Source: Hermodice carunculata
Lineage: Eukaryota > Annelida > Polychaeta > Eunicida > Amphinomidae
Length of the DNA: 64,000 nucleotides
Assembly (NCBI GenBank): GCA_964020975.1
Contig: CAXHWN010002137.1
Coordinates: forward strand, 121,001 to 185,000
Direction: 5' to 3'
The notes under the pieces are model-generated. The model saw only the letters and a program-made list of their open reading frames with translations, searched no databases and had not been told where the DNA came from. Numbering within the stretch: position 1 is the first letter of the stretch; the number at the start of each line of letters is the position of its first letter. Made by a program: the position numbers and the translations under genes. Positions 1-13,360 of this stretch are shown here, piece by piece.

Positions 1-1931
1 GTAGATTCATCACCACACAGTGACAAAGCCCCTGCGAAGACAATGACGACTGTGTTGTTATCGTTCTGGGTGATCGCTATATGTTGACATGACATATTAA
101 TATTGTAACAATGAATTGAAATTTATTTTCATTAAAAAGTTCAAATGGAACAAGTCTGTAACACAGACCCAGATGCATGACAGAAACAAATCGGGATGTT
201 ACGGTAAATCATGCCCGTGATCATGCAGACTCTTGTATTCTGCCACCCATGTTGTTTCGAATAACTATAACCGCACTAAAGTACAGTCTAGACATTTTAC
301 ATCTCCAAGGGTGCCTAACCTTTGGATACTCTGACCTGGAAACTGCACAGCAAATCATGTAATTTGTGACAAACTTTCTGGTGGTCACTCTCAGTAAAAC
401 TTGATACAAAAAGGCCTCGCACGTTCAATCATGTTGCTTGTTGCGCAAATAATTAAATATTTGCCTTGTAGCGCACGCTGACACTATACAGCCTGGCCCA
501 GGTTGAACGATCTCAGATTATAAAGCCTCTCACCCAGGTGGATATTGTAAAGCAAACTGTCAAACCACACTTGGACCCAATTGCTGGCTGCCATTTCGAA
601 ACAGTGTGTTGTCAGGGCCATGGTCAGGTCACCTTGTAATCACTTTATGTCCTCCCTTTGATCCTTGAAAGTGGTATGTGAAACCACATCGCTAAAACCA
701 ACATTGTGTCTGGCTTACGAAATTTGAGATAAAAAACTTGATTTTCATACCACGAAACAATAATGTATCTTTGCAAGAATACATCGAAATTGAAGATATT
801 ATTTACTCTACTCATACTAAAAGTTCGATCGGAGGTAATGAGTAACTTTAACACAATGATCCGTTTTTCTGAAAAATCAGAGCCATGACCTTTGAAAGCA
901 ATTTTCTTGGAAGTCAATTTTCACAAGATCAATCAAATTTTAAAATGACGTCAATCAAACATAGATAGATATATTCTCTTAAAATAAATGGGTTAAGCAA
1001 GATAAATGTGTTACTTAGGAACCGTTTTTTATTTGGCCTTTCAACTCTTCCTTCTGTGAATTTTGGAGCTCAAAAATTAAGAAACTGTATAACATCATGG
1101 TACCAACTTCAAAATTCTACAAAATTGTATAAAATCAATTGCACCCCTATGCAAAAATTCGGTTCCACGGGAGTGGCCTATGTTATCGTTTCAGATAGTT
1201 TGCAGATCTTCAATTGAATGTTGTGCAAACACGCTGAAATAAACTTCTGAATCTATACCCGCTCACACAACAGTAAAACGTCTCAAAAAATCTCTCTATT
1301 GATTCGATATTCTGTTTTTACAAATCTAAACATCCATACAATTATGTAAATATATAGTTTTATGGGTGAAACGATCAATTTATATGAGCTGGACGGGGTG
1401 AAAGTCGGCAGAGTCTGCAACGCGCCTGAAACCATCCTGGCACATTCACTTACTTTTTGTTGTAGCATGTGGGTCTAGTTGCATGGGAGGTTTGAATGCC
1501 ATTGCCCAGAGAACGCCAGCATGTTGTGACATTGAAGATATAAATCAAATGATGTCATGATACACTTCGTCAGAGATATTCATGTTATTCCTTTTGCCCA
1601 GGTGGTCTGTTTTGCAAGGTCTTCCCTAATCACCTTTGTGAAATAGCTATTATTATACTTCAAATAGAAATGAAGGATTCTGATTATCTATTAAGGCTTA
1701 GACAACTATGACTGTTACTTGAGATGCACGTGATATAGTAATGTCCCATGTTTGGTGCAGGGAGACATCACTATTGACACCCTGCCCATTCCGACAGAGG
1801 GCACTCTAAAGTGGTCATGCCTGGTGGTGTGCAGGCGAACCAGGCTATGATGTGACCCAGCCTCACGCATGAAGCAAGCAATCAAGGAATGCTGCAGTGT
1901 GACTGGGAAGAATACCACAAAGTTATGTTTT
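1..1931. other. Unassigned AT-rich sequence
   Basis: Only short, overlapping reading frames on both strands, none with a domain or motif I recognise. No exon with convincing splice borders and no clear repeat structure were seen. Confidence 0.5.
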
Positions 1932-2110
1932 TGTGTTGTTTATTATGATTTTTGCTATAATAAAACAATTGTTGCCTTTTCGGGAGGGGTACAGCCAGAT
2001 TTTCACCCCTTGGGAGGTTGTCTTCCATCGGGGTGGCAATGACTCTGGCTCTACCCTTCCTGAGAAGGCAATAATTGTTTTATTATACCAAAAATCATGA
2101 TAAACAACAC
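1932..2110. mobile_element. Foldback MITE, about 180 bp
   Basis: The left arm (1932-1998, starting GTGTTGTTTATTATGATTTT) is repeated inverted at the right end (starting from 2110 on the minus strand as GTGTTGTTTATCATGATTTT). The arms match over about 67 bp with roughly eight differences, and a weaker palindrome continues into the centre (CACCCC... / ...GGGGTG). It has no coding capacity, as expected of a non-autonomous foldback element. No clear target-site duplication is visible, so the superfamily stays open. Confidence 0.8.
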
Positions 2111-2337
2111 TCACCATACAATTAAGTGCTGTCAGGCTCTTGGTACTTGGACAACGTCAGAGTTGTAGACTTCAATGTGGTTTGGAGTTATGGGATGAAG
2201 AGGTGAGGTTATGGCATCCTCCTTTTTGGATTTGAAGGCTCCATATTTGCACACGTTCTTTCTTTTTAATTGACGAGTTTCAACTTGATTTTTGTTTTCA
2301 AATATTTCAAAATGAAACAAGCTACAACCAACTGATT

Positions 2338-2583
2338 TTGAGAGTGATCAGATTAGTTGTCAGGGAAGGGTTTGCAGAGCTTAAAACAACGGGTGACTCG
2401 TCAGTGACCCGGCTTGACACTCTCAACAAAAATTTCATGGTTTTGGGAAAAAGCATTCGAGACTGCAGTGACTTTATTGACTCTGTTTCAAATGATCTTT
2501 TGCCTGAGCTTCCCACAAAAATCCAGGTTCTTACTTCAGCTTTAGCAGTGAAAATGCTTGAAAATGACATGCACAAACGTTAG
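2338..2583 (+). CDS. LINE ORF1-like fragment
   Basis: An 81-residue open frame (first residues MRVIRLVVREGFAELKTTGD) rich in charged and hydrophobic residues, ending in MLENDMHKR. Beyond its stop the same frame continues SLIVQGLRG, which resembles the step from coiled coil to RNA-binding domain in ORF1 proteins of non-LTR elements. It lies 1.5 kb upstream of a LINE endonuclease on the same strand, so it may be the ORF1 of that copy. It could also be an unrelated decayed gene. Composition and position carry the call, not a firm domain match. Confidence 0.35.
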   Translation: MRVIRLVVREGFAELKTTGDSSVTRLDTLNKNFMVLGKSIRDCSDFIDSVSNDLLPELPTKIQVLTSALAVKMLENDMHKR

Positions 2584-4067
2584 TGGTCACTTATAGTGCA
2601 AGGTTTGAGAGGCCTGGCACAAGAAAATCATGTACTGATTTTGCCAATGACCACATGAAAGTCCATGATGCTGAATCAACTCAGATAGATTGCTGCTTGC
2701 CATCGACTCAACAGCAGTGCAGATACAATCATCATAATTTCGTTTGTTGAGCTGGAGAAAAACATGAAGGGTTGTCACGTGCCATATAGCTTAAAAACCA
2801 CCCAAATAAAATCTCACTGTCCCCTGACATGCCACCAGATATGAAGGAAAATAAAGAGTGAAGTATATCAACAACTGGTCATTCGTTCGATTGAATAATC
2901 AAAGTAGAAAAGATCCCTACTACCCACAAATAACAAAGAAAGACATAACTGACGATTTATTGGGTATTGAACTTGGCACTGCTCTGGCTTTGGCATGAAT
3001 TTCAAATTTCTCAATAGACTTCCTAATAGAATTCTGAAATCACCTAGACAGACAGCCATGGCGCTATTTAATTTTTGACATGACACAAATATAAACATCA
3101 ACAGAGATTCCGAACATAAATACGGCTTTGTCCACAGATCATAGTCCTTTGTCCACCACTTATAGCCTAACATACTATTTGGACTTGAAATTTCCTTGGG
3201 AACTATCTTTCTTCAATTTCCCCTTTTGCCATAGACATAAGTGTACATTTGTTTTTGTTTTTTTTTTAATCTTCTTTTGTCTTTTCAACTTTTGTAATTT
3301 GTATTTCAGCACATTAGTTTTCAAAATTCTGCTCAGATGCCTACCCATCTGCCATACAAAAAAAAAAAAATAGAAACATGTACGTGTGATTACCCACTGT
3401 ATTCATACATGCAATTATTTTATGGTATTTTCTGGAACTCACATACATCATCATTCTTTCGTACTCCCACACTTTCAATTATTCTGGAGTTTTCATGTTC
3501 TTCATTTGTGTCACACGTCGTTTCTATTTTGTAGTATATGGAGTTCATTGAACTCACCTGTGTTTGCCTTCATACTTACTTATGCATGTACATGCTATAA
3601 TCCTGGAAGTACTCCAATATTTGCAACATTCAATTGTTTTGTTCTGTACCCGTACTGGGTTCCATACAAGTTGTTACTTTGAGATGCTTTACTCTCTTGC
3701 ATATCCAATTATTTGTTGCCAGTTCATTTAGTCATGTTTGCAGACGTGGTTTCTTTTTTCTGGCATCACACTTATAAATGTACATACATATGCAATTATC
3801 CTTGCATTCCATTACCTTATACATGCAACTATGTTTGTAGTCTTCATTGTGTTCAAGTATACGATATCACTTTGAATTGTCAATTTTTCAGGCCTGCTTT
3901 TATACCTGTTTCAGAAAATGCTATATAATGCCTTAAATTGCACACATGGTTATCATGTTATGGTAAATTATCCACCTCATTACTGTCATTTTATCAAAAA
4001 CTTTGTATGTCTTTTTTTTTTGTAAATGGAAATACCTTGCCAGTTAACGTAATATTTTTGTCCATTT
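2584..4067. other. Decayed spacer, T-rich in its second half
   Basis: Between the ORF1-like fragment and the endonuclease. From about 3230 it is very T-rich, with recurring CATACATGCAATTAT-like strings (about 3404, 3786, 3820) that suggest a worn simple or tandem repeat. The overlapping plus-strand frames here are low-complexity and I do not call genes. Confidence 0.4.
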
Positions 4068-6417
4068 ATGACATTTCATAGCATAAATGAAGATGCACTA
4101 AAATATTTTGGTGGCACATCACTGAAGTGCCTGGATGATCTACTAATTGATGTCAAAAACCTAGATAATACTATTCCTTTGGCGTCAGATTCCCCAAACA
4201 TGGACATGAAACATCTAAGAAATTACACAAAACCATTAAAAAACACTTTCTGTATATTAGATCTGAATATTCAAAGTTTAAATGCCAAGTTTGACAAGTT
4301 ATATTTATTGGTTATTGATTTCGCTAAAAATGATAATGAGTTTGATGCTATTTGCCTCCAGAAAACCTGGATAGAAGACTTCTCTAACGTAACACGTTTT
4401 CTCTTGAAAATGATACCCCTGGCAGTTACCTGAAGCTAACATGGTGGCTTCCTTATATATTTACGTGGTCGTGGCAAGTATATACGTAGAATTTTTTACA
4501 TGCTTTATCCGATCTGGGAATGTCAGTTTATTGATATGCCGTGCAATGACACAGATAGTTTACCTTCTTCATCATACACAGACCCCCTAAAGATCATACT
4601 AATGGTATTGCCTTATGCATAAATAACATGAGCCCAATACTTGAAGTTTTTCTCACAAGAATGGTCAGACAAAGTTATTGTCGGTGATTTCAACTTAACC
4701 TTACTAAGATTCAATGTAAGGCAGATTATGCTGAATATCTAGATGCTATGTGATGGTTTTTATCCCAAAATCATATTGCCTACTAGGCTTACTGACAGAA
4801 CAGCCACTCTGACAGACCAAATCTTTGGTAAATGTTCCAACTCTGACAAGGTGTGCTCATCCAGTATCATATTTTTGGATATATCTGACCAGTTCGCTCT
4901 GTTGACATGTATTTACATACAGTCTCTAACGCAAGCCTCCCCCCCTCCCCCCAAAATAATAATAAATTCAAATTAAACACGGAGCAATGGCCCTTACTCT
5001 TTACATTGCTGTTATGATGATATGCGTAGCTCTGACATAGTGGGTATATTAAATGCAGATCTAAATTGTGACCCAAAATGTTGAAGAAAATGGAAAAAGT
5101 ATGACACAGTGCCTAACATAGCCATCTCCCCGCTAATACTGTCAAATTTAGTAAATACAAACACAAATATTCCTAGTTTACAAATGGTATTCTCAGATGT
5201 TTACAATCTCTTGATACTCTTTATAAAGAAAAGAAAATATACCCAAGAAAACGATCCACAGTTCCATGTTCTTAAACAAATTTGAAAACAAATAATTAGA
5301 CTTTTGATAGCTTAGATCACCAAACTCCAGGATTATAGAAATAAAGGAATTGCTTTGAATTGGTTCTTGCTCTAATGGTGTACCTTTAACAACACGGCTC
5401 ACCGTAAGGATCTATCTTTGGCCTCTGTTGTTTATAAATTATACAGATAATATGTACTTAGCCACATCAAAATTTGAGTCAATTCTATATGCCGATGACA
5501 TGACTTTGATAAATTTTCTATGTACTTTTGACTCTGTTTCTGGTGAATTATCTGCATCCATGAATATTGAATTGAATATAAAGTCTATAGTTGGTTAGCA
5601 GCAAATAAGCTTTCATTGAACATGGCAAAAACTAAATATATGATATTCCATTGCTCATGAAAGGAACTTAACTTTACACTGGATTTGAAAATTGATAGTA
5701 CTTCAATTTCAAGAACAGAACAATTTGATGTTTTTGATTTGCGTGTACAGAGAATTTTGAGCTCGAATGCCCATTTGCACAAAATTGATAACAAGCTTTC
5801 TAAAGTAATTGAGATTTTTCAAAAGAATTCGCCAATACGTTCTAACAAAAAAGCCTACTAATTATGTACAATTCTATGTTTTTGTAACATTTGAACTTTG
5901 GCAGTCTTGCTTGGAGACACTGTCAAGATCGTATTTTTTATATTACAGAAGAAGGCTGTTCGTTAAATGTCCAGTGCTTCATATAATACACATGCACTTA
6001 TTCTGTTTAAATAGCTTTAGATGTTGAAATTTAATAGCATTCTACGCTTAAAAACAAATATTATTACAAATATTCTAAAAAATGAAGTTCCCAGATTTTT
6101 TTATCAATATGTTGAAACCACCTACAGCTACACATTCTTAATATACCCTGTCAAGTTGAATGGCAAGAATTCTAATACCACATACAACAACAGTAAAACC
6201 CTACATTACTGCAAAATACCCTCTTCGTATAAAAGACAATATTCATGCACATAAGTTTTCTAAATTTTCAACTTGTATGGAGTTACACAGTATGAATAAC
6301 CGCAAGGATGTTTGTATTGTATCCTATTGTTATGTGTGTAACAGATTAGTGGCTCTGTCAGGTGGTTACAAACCTAAAAAGTTTTTAATTTTTCAATATG
6401 TGTCTATTGTAAGTGTT
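4068..6417 (+). mobile_element. LINE copy 1 (CR1/L2/Jockey superfamily), decayed ORF2
   Basis: The 4068-4433 frame carries the start of an apurinic-type endonuclease: FCILDLNIQSLNAKFDKL at residues 61-78, then EFDAICLQKTW near residues 91-101. A GDFN motif follows at 4683-4694, and the frame at 4743 matches the end of the endonuclease of copy 3 (GFYPKIILPTRL against SFYPRITFPTSS). Reverse transcriptase is present with its catalytic YADD at 5488-5499. The last part (about 5950-6417) matches the C-terminal region of copy 3 around YNAHTNSLFKSLKL. Reading switches frame several times and hits many stops, so the copy is dead and old. No target-site duplication or tail was found. Confidence 0.8.
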
Positions 6418-6689
6418 TAAAGATGTTGCTAATTAGTTACGTGCATATGCCTATATCATTTATTAAGAGTTAACCACTTTCTTTCACACATATGATTATT
6501 AACTTGCTGTATTTTGTCAAATAAAACACGCTCTGGGTTGCGAGTTAATGAACACCTACAGTCAATAAGATTCTGTGTTTGCTTAATCCTCTAACACAAG
6601 GCAATTAGGTTGAACTGTAATAATCCTTTTGTGAATAGAATCTGCTAGGATAGTGGTGTGCTCTTATCCTTTCATTACACAAGATAAAA

Positions 6690-7160
6690 TGATTACAAAA
6701 AAAATTCCTCACTTTCATAATTTCAATCCCAACATTGAGAGAAAACGTACCCGAGAACAGCAAAAGACAGAGATTCAAGAATTACCAAAGGATCAACATT
6801 CACCTTCAATAGCACTGTGAAGAAACAAATTTCACTCCTGACTTGAGACAGGCAGTCACACATAAAAGGCAACCACTGGTTTCAAACTGGTCTTCTCAGC
6901 CTTGGAAATATCTTCATTGATTACAAACGTTAATTTTTTACGCAAGACATATAGGCCTTTACACTTAAAACCTAAAATTGTTCACTTGCGCCAAAGATTA
7001 AAAGAGACGGAGGAGGGGGTCTGCCACTTGTCGATGTTCCCGGCTTGTCAGTCAGCTGACTTGACAACAAAAGAATAAAGTAGGCATACATCATCGGTGT
7101 GAAATGCATGAACTTGTGACATTACAACAAGGCTCTATCTTCATCATAGCTATGAGTCAG
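6690..7160. repeat. Dispersed repeat R1, copy a
   Basis: About 470 bp closely similar along its length to 42965-43460. Shared landmarks are GAAGAAACAAATTT(C/A)ACTCC, CTTGAGACAGGCAGTCAC, CTTGTCAGTCAGCT and ACTATGAGTC(A/G)GAGAACA. No coding frame or obvious terminal repeats. Probably a non-autonomous mobile repeat; family unknown. Confidence 0.65.
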
Positions 7161-7202
7161 AGAACACAGTCCACAGTGCAACAAAGCCAATGAAGCATTT
7201 AT

Positions 7203-7325
7203 CAAATGATTACAGAAAAACATAAACCCATTCATAAATTCAAACCCAATAATGTCAGCAAACGTAAATTTAAAAAGGCATAGGTTCGAGAAACCCAAAC
7301 CATCCACATTCAGCTTTCAATACAA
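7203..7325. repeat. Dispersed repeat R1, copy b (partial)
   Basis: Starts GATTACAGAAAAACATAAAC and follows the 5' third of R1 copies a and d, then runs into the 387-bp tandem duplication at the point where R1 reads ATTTCACTCCTGACCTGA. The tandem unit therefore appears to have grown out of an R1 copy. Confidence 0.5.
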
Positions 7326-8099
7326 ATATGAAGATACAAATTTCACTCCTGACCTGAAAACTGCAGTCAACCATAAGAAGCAAGACATACATGAGGCTTG
7401 TGGCCAGTGTGTCACTCCCACAAATCACCCCATTCCCCAGGTGGAGTGACAACCTATGGGTCGCAACTGGGGGGGGGGGGGGGGTACAAACAAGTTTGTT
7501 TAACCCTCCAAAAAGCTATATTTCTGCCAAGGTTAAGAAAAATCTGAGTGACGGTTTTCGGGATGAATCGAAAATAGCAAACCACACAAAATCCTCCAGA
7601 CTTATAAAAAAAACCTTCCAGTGGCACCTTTTGAACCAAAAATATACAAAGTACATGAGGCTTGTGTGAACGGCCCATCTAAACCTGACCTAGATATCCA
7701 ACCCGTAACAAGTATGAAGATACAAATTTCACTCCTGACCTGAAACATGCATTCAACCATAAGAGGCAAGACATACATGAGGCTTGTGGCCTGTGTGTCA
7801 CTCCCACAAATCACCCCATTCCCCAGGTGAAGTGACAACTTATGGGTCGCAACTGGGGGGGGGGGGGGTACAAACAAGTTTGTTTAACCCTCCAAAAAGC
7901 TACATTTCTGCTAAGTTTAAGAAAAGTCTGAGTGACGGTTTTCGGGAGGGAATCGAAAATAGCAAACCACACAAAATCCTCCAGGATTATGAAAAAAAAA
8001 CTTTCCAGTGCCACCTTTCGAACCAAAAATATACAAACTACAAGAGGCTTGTGTGAACGGCCCATCTAAACCTGACCTAGATATCCAACCCGTAACAAG
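7326..8099. repeat. Two tandem copies of a 387-bp unit
   Basis: The unit starting TATGAAGATACAAATTTCAC at 7326 recurs at 7713, and both copies end CCCGTAACAAG (7702-7712 and 8089-8099). Each has a homopolymer G tract (about 7468 and 7855) and the phrase TGAGTGACGGTTTTCGG that links it to the composite repeat family of 13.4-15.6 kb. The frames in either strand are by-products of the duplication. Confidence 0.85.
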
Positions 8100-8310
8100 T
8101 TCCACTCTGATCCAGGCGATGGGATTTTTGACAGCAAGTAAAAACTTGTCTTTCAATTGCAATCCCCATTGAGTTACATGGTAATCAATAGGGATGCATG
8201 CATTAACCGACATGTACCCAAACTGAACAATTTGTTAAACCACCCCCCCCCCCCCAAAAAAAGCCACCAAGTTTCAGAATGAACTGAGTTATGGTTTTGG
8301 CTTTAGTGGT
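8100..8310. repeat. Fragment of the composite repeat family
   Basis: Contains TTGCAATCCCCATTGAGTTA and CCAAGTTTCAGAATGAACTG, which match in inverted orientation the 'gggattgcaatgataat' and 'tttcagctt' parts of the element at 13.4-16.1 kb. A C14 tract lies at about 8242. Confidence 0.5.
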
Positions 8311-9089
8311 TGTATCCGGTGTTGTACATTCGCTGCTTACAAATGGTAAGAAATAAATTTAGACAATTTGTATGATTAAATTACAAACTGTGGTTTGTCA
8401 ATCTGATACCCTCTGCCTATATCTCGAAATCACATCCTTTGATGTTTTTGTGATGCAGTTTAATCAGTTCAGGACACTTTTGAAAAGTGACTGCGCAAAA
8501 CTATGAGTACAGGCCCCATGGCTCAAAACTTACAAGGTACAAGAAAGAAAAAGCATATTAATGTGGGTGACTTTGGATTCAGTAATTGAGTCAATCCATT
8601 GAAGCGACCATATCGACTGCATATTAATAAATCTAAATGTTGTATGTAATTTAATGGCAAATTCCTAAAATTTATTTTAAGGCGTTATCTATGATTTACA
8701 TACATTTCGTTTTGTTAAATATTTGAAATCGACCCTCAGTTTGTTTCTGCAAAGTTGCCAATATTTTTACTTTGTTATGTTTGTGTGCCAACACAGACAT
8801 ATTGTTTTTCTAGGAATTCTTTATTTATGTGTGTGTGCCAACACGGACATATTGTTTTTGGCAGGAATTCTTTCTTTCTTTCGTTACAGGAAAATTTGTC
8901 CGACATTTCATTTAAAAAGTATTACACGTAGAAACTCCAAACTTAGCCCAATTTTACTTCTATAGATGAAGTCTGCCATTTTATAATGAGAGTTCGTGCT
9001 TTTTAAAATTATGCAAATGAGGGCTTATTAAAGTTTTAAATCTTCAATATCTTATATACTATAATAGATGTGGTTCCGAGTGTTTAGGA
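8311..9089. other. No gene seen
   Basis: AT-rich sequence. The only structure noted is a 50-bp direct duplication at about 8781-8880 (GTGTGCCAACACAGACATAT / GTGTGCCAACACGGACATAT). Confidence 0.5.
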
Positions 9090-9760
9090 GTTCGGTCATA
9101 GCAAGGTACAGGTCATCTCAAATGTCATGGCCATGTCAAGGTCAAAGGTCATGTAAAGGTCAAAGATCAATTCAGGGTCAAAGGCCACTTTCGAGGGTGC
9201 CTTTCTTATAGGCATAACTTGGTCAATTTGTATCCAATTTTGATCATGTTGGGCTCAAATGGTAGCTATTGTAAAAACCCACATTTTTTAAAACTTACAC
9301 ACGACCTGTAAAAGTCAGAAGTCAAGGTAATTTGGAGCTTTGGAAGTTTCATCCAGTCATAACCTGGCCAATTTCCATCATATTCTAATCATGTTGGACT
9401 CAAATTGTCAGTATTTCAACACTGCGCATTTTTGTGAGAACATGTAACCTCAAAAGGGCATAGGTCAAGGTCATTTGGCCCTTTGAAATTTCACCTTGCC
9501 ATAACTTGGTCAATTTACATCCGTTTTGGTTCGTGTTGGGCTTAAATTGTGGGTATTGTAACACTGTGCAATTTACACGTGACCTGTAAACGTCAAAGGT
9601 CAAGGTCATTTGGACTTTGAAATTTGTATCCGGCCATAAGCTTTATACAATGTGAAGTACGAAAGGGACAAAAGTTGTAGCATTTAATATTACAACCATT
9701 TAAGGCACACAGACAGATTTGCTTTGAAGCAAATCTTCTTTTCTAGTCTACATAATGTTT
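9090..9760. repeat. Tandem block of about 140-bp 'aaggtcaaggtcatttgg' units
   Basis: The phrase (G)CATAACTTGGTCAATTT recurs in worn form at about 9213, 9357, 9500 and 9632, each followed by ATCATGTTGGGCTCAAAT-like and CGTGACCTGTAAA-like strings. That makes about four units of roughly 140 bp. The block ends near a short palindrome, GATTTGCTTTGAAGCAAATC (9717-9736). Repeats of this flavour are common in marine invertebrate genomes. Terminal repeats were not found. Confidence 0.7.
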
Positions 9761-10809
9761 TTTCCCTGCACGCAGGTGTGTTTCAGTCTATTTATTTGCA
9801 CATATGCGCAATGTTAACAAGTATGTCATGGGATGCCTCGCACACCCAATGTCATAGTGCCTATTGCCACTGACATGTAAGGAGGACAGTGTGGCTTGTG
9901 GGAGCGTATGTTATGGATGGCGTTTCTCTGGAGTTTTGGTGAGATTATGACGTTCCGTGCAGATTATATGTGCTTACGCTCTGGCTAATGGGTTGCTGTC
10001 TATATGGTGTGGGTCAGCCATCAAAGCTTGTTAACGAAATTTGTTTTTGAGTGCTTTAACGTACTAACAAAGGAATAAACTTAAATTGAAGATAAAAAGC
10101 ACGTATCCTCATTTTATAGGCTTCCTATGCATATTTTGTAAACTAATCAACATGAATCCAAACCCAACATGTTGATACAAACATTTTTGTGTGTTTATCT
10201 CCATTTACCACGAAATACTATGGCTGCGCAATGCACTGCACAAGTTGCAAGATCTTTACTATGTAAGCTGTTTTAGATCTATGTAGTTTGCTCCAAAGCC
10301 AAATGCATGAATCGCTCAGTTGCAAACACTCCTCGAAAGCCTTAAGGTGGCAGCCATATTTCGACCGCAGGTATAGAACTAGCGACTTTAACCCCTTATA
10401 ACTTTTTTGTTTTTGCCATTTCACCCAGAAAACTAAACCTTATTTTAATGGTACAGATGTCTAGATTTGAAAGAACCACGTTTTGTATAAATGAGACGAC
10501 TTTTGACGGTGTCTTGAGTAATTTTCCAAGAGGGTATCAGACCGCACTTTTTGCAGCGTAATATAATAATAATATAATATCCAGCCAATGCAAGACTTTG
10601 GATACGTCTGATTTTGGTAAATTATACGTTCTTATTGCTCACTCAATTAATTCCCCCCCCCCCCAAACCTATGTTTTATTTGGGTTAATTAAAATGTCCA
10701 ACCAATAAACAATAATTTAAATGGTTGGTCGGCATCCATAGGCTTAAAGCATGATGATAATATACAGTTATTTATATACTTGAAAAGGAAACAAAGGATA
10801 AAGCTTTAC
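9761..10809. other. No supported gene
   Basis: A 68-residue minus-strand frame (10218-10424) contains an exon-like stretch KAFEECLQLSDSCIWLWSKL, but its splice borders are poor and it does not continue in phase the candidate gene just to the right. A poly-C tract is at about 10653. Confidence 0.4.
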
Positions 10810-10924
10810 CAAGTTGTGTTATCTGGTTCGCAAGCTCTCTCTCCGTCACTGTTACACTCTCGGCAATCTGACGCTGGCGGCGTCCTGCTTTAGATTCTCT
10901 CTTTGCTTTTGGCACAATTCTTTC
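10810..10924 (-). CDS. Candidate exon 3 of an unrecognised minus-strand gene
   Basis: Reads in phase 0 as ERIVPKAKRESKAGRRQRQI and then AESVTVTERELANQITQL, ending in phase 1 before GTAAAG. The acceptor is GTCAAGTAG with a weak pyrimidine tract; the better-looking CTTTCAG acceptor 18 bp upstream would admit stops. The composition (basic, then amphipathic Glu/Leu/Gln-rich) looks like real protein and the segment is CpG-richer than its surroundings. Function not recognised. It joins in phase with the exons at 11192-11287 and 11436-11522. Confidence 0.35.
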
Positions 10925-11191
10925 CTACTTGACTCTCTACGTCTGAAAGCAGTGACTAGGGACTATACGGTTTCTGTGTACAGTAAATGAAACGAACAAG
11001 AAAGTAAGGTCAATGCCCACACTGTTTTATTACACTGTCTAATTGATGAACGTATCAGGGGCCGGTAATCCACCGATGAGACTGCTGCTGAGGGTAGAGT
11101 CGTAATATTGCTGAACACACAGACCCCACCCCAGTAAAAAGTTTCAAAGAAATGTCTTATAAATGCCGGGAACCCATCACTTTCAACGTAC

Positions 11192-11287
11192 CTTCCGACA
11201 AGTGTCCATTGTAAGGTTTAGACCACCACTGCAATGTTTCCCTGGAATGTAGTCAACACACGAACCACGCAGACAACGAAGTGCCGC
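11192..11287 (-). CDS. Candidate exon 2 of an unrecognised minus-strand gene
   Basis: Ninety-six bases, open in phase 0, translating to AALRCLRGSCVDYIPGKHCS followed by GGLNLTMDTCRK. It is bounded by a pyrimidine-rich acceptor (TTTGATCTCAG) and a strong donor (GTACGT). Length and phase fit between exon 1 (ends in phase 0) and the candidate exon 3. Cysteine-rich, with no family recognised. Introns of 148 and 267 bp would be short for this region, a point against the model. Confidence 0.35.
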
Positions 11288-11435
11288 CTGAGATCAAAGG
11301 ATATGTCATTACAGGAACTTGCGTGCAGCATTGCATTTACTGAAATTCACCGATCACCAATTGTGTCTACTCATCATGTAACAAACTGATGAGAACATCA
11401 GCAAGCTGTTATTATTTTAATACTGGTAGTATTAC

Positions 11436-11522
11436 TTTTGCATGTTGAATGGTTATTTTCGGGCAATCCTTCGTTCGGCCGCCTTTGCTGTAATCTTCCG
11501 TGCCCCTCGATCGAGCCGCCAT
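11436..11522 (-). CDS. Candidate first coding exon of an unrecognised minus-strand gene
   Basis: The ATG at 11522-11520 lies in AAAATGGCGGC, a strong initiation context, and opens MAARSRGTEDYSKGGRTKDC then PKITIQHAK before a GTAATA donor. Unusually CpG-rich for the window, as expected at a gene start. Basic and lysine-rich; no domain recognised. The start is chosen because it coincides with the CpG-rich segment and the YY1-like motif. Confidence 0.45.
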
Positions 11523-11760
11523 TTTGACAGAGGGCGATGGTCAAAATGGGTTGTCAAGAGTTATTTTATATCAATCATAGGCCATAAGATAAACAAAAAG
11601 AACGGAAAATTTCTCTGTCGATATAGGAGGGGTAGAAGTAACACCTTTTCGTCTTCATATCATGTGGCAGTGTAAATTCAATCAAGCGATGCCCCATCGT
11701 CTCATTAGTCACAGTCGACCGCATTTCCGCGTTGTCAGGGCCATAGGCGGCGGGCGAGTA
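11511..11760 (-). promoter_or_regulatory. CpG-rich promoter-like segment with YY1-type motif
   Basis: On the minus strand CAAAATGGCGGC (11514-11525) is a near-canonical YY1 site overlapping the proposed start codon, an arrangement known for many animal housekeeping promoters. The same place forms a short hairpin: CCATTTTGAC (11519-11528) pairs with GTCAAAATGG (11540-11549). CpG dinucleotides are frequent up to about 11755 compared with the surrounding AT-rich DNA. No TATA box was identified. Confidence 0.45.

Positions 11761-13360
<1,600 letters not shown>

Noticed and set aside
7270-7300. GGTTCGAG string resembling a tRNA-type B box, hinting at a SINE
   Set aside because: The other R1 copies do not keep the motif and no A box lies at the right distance.
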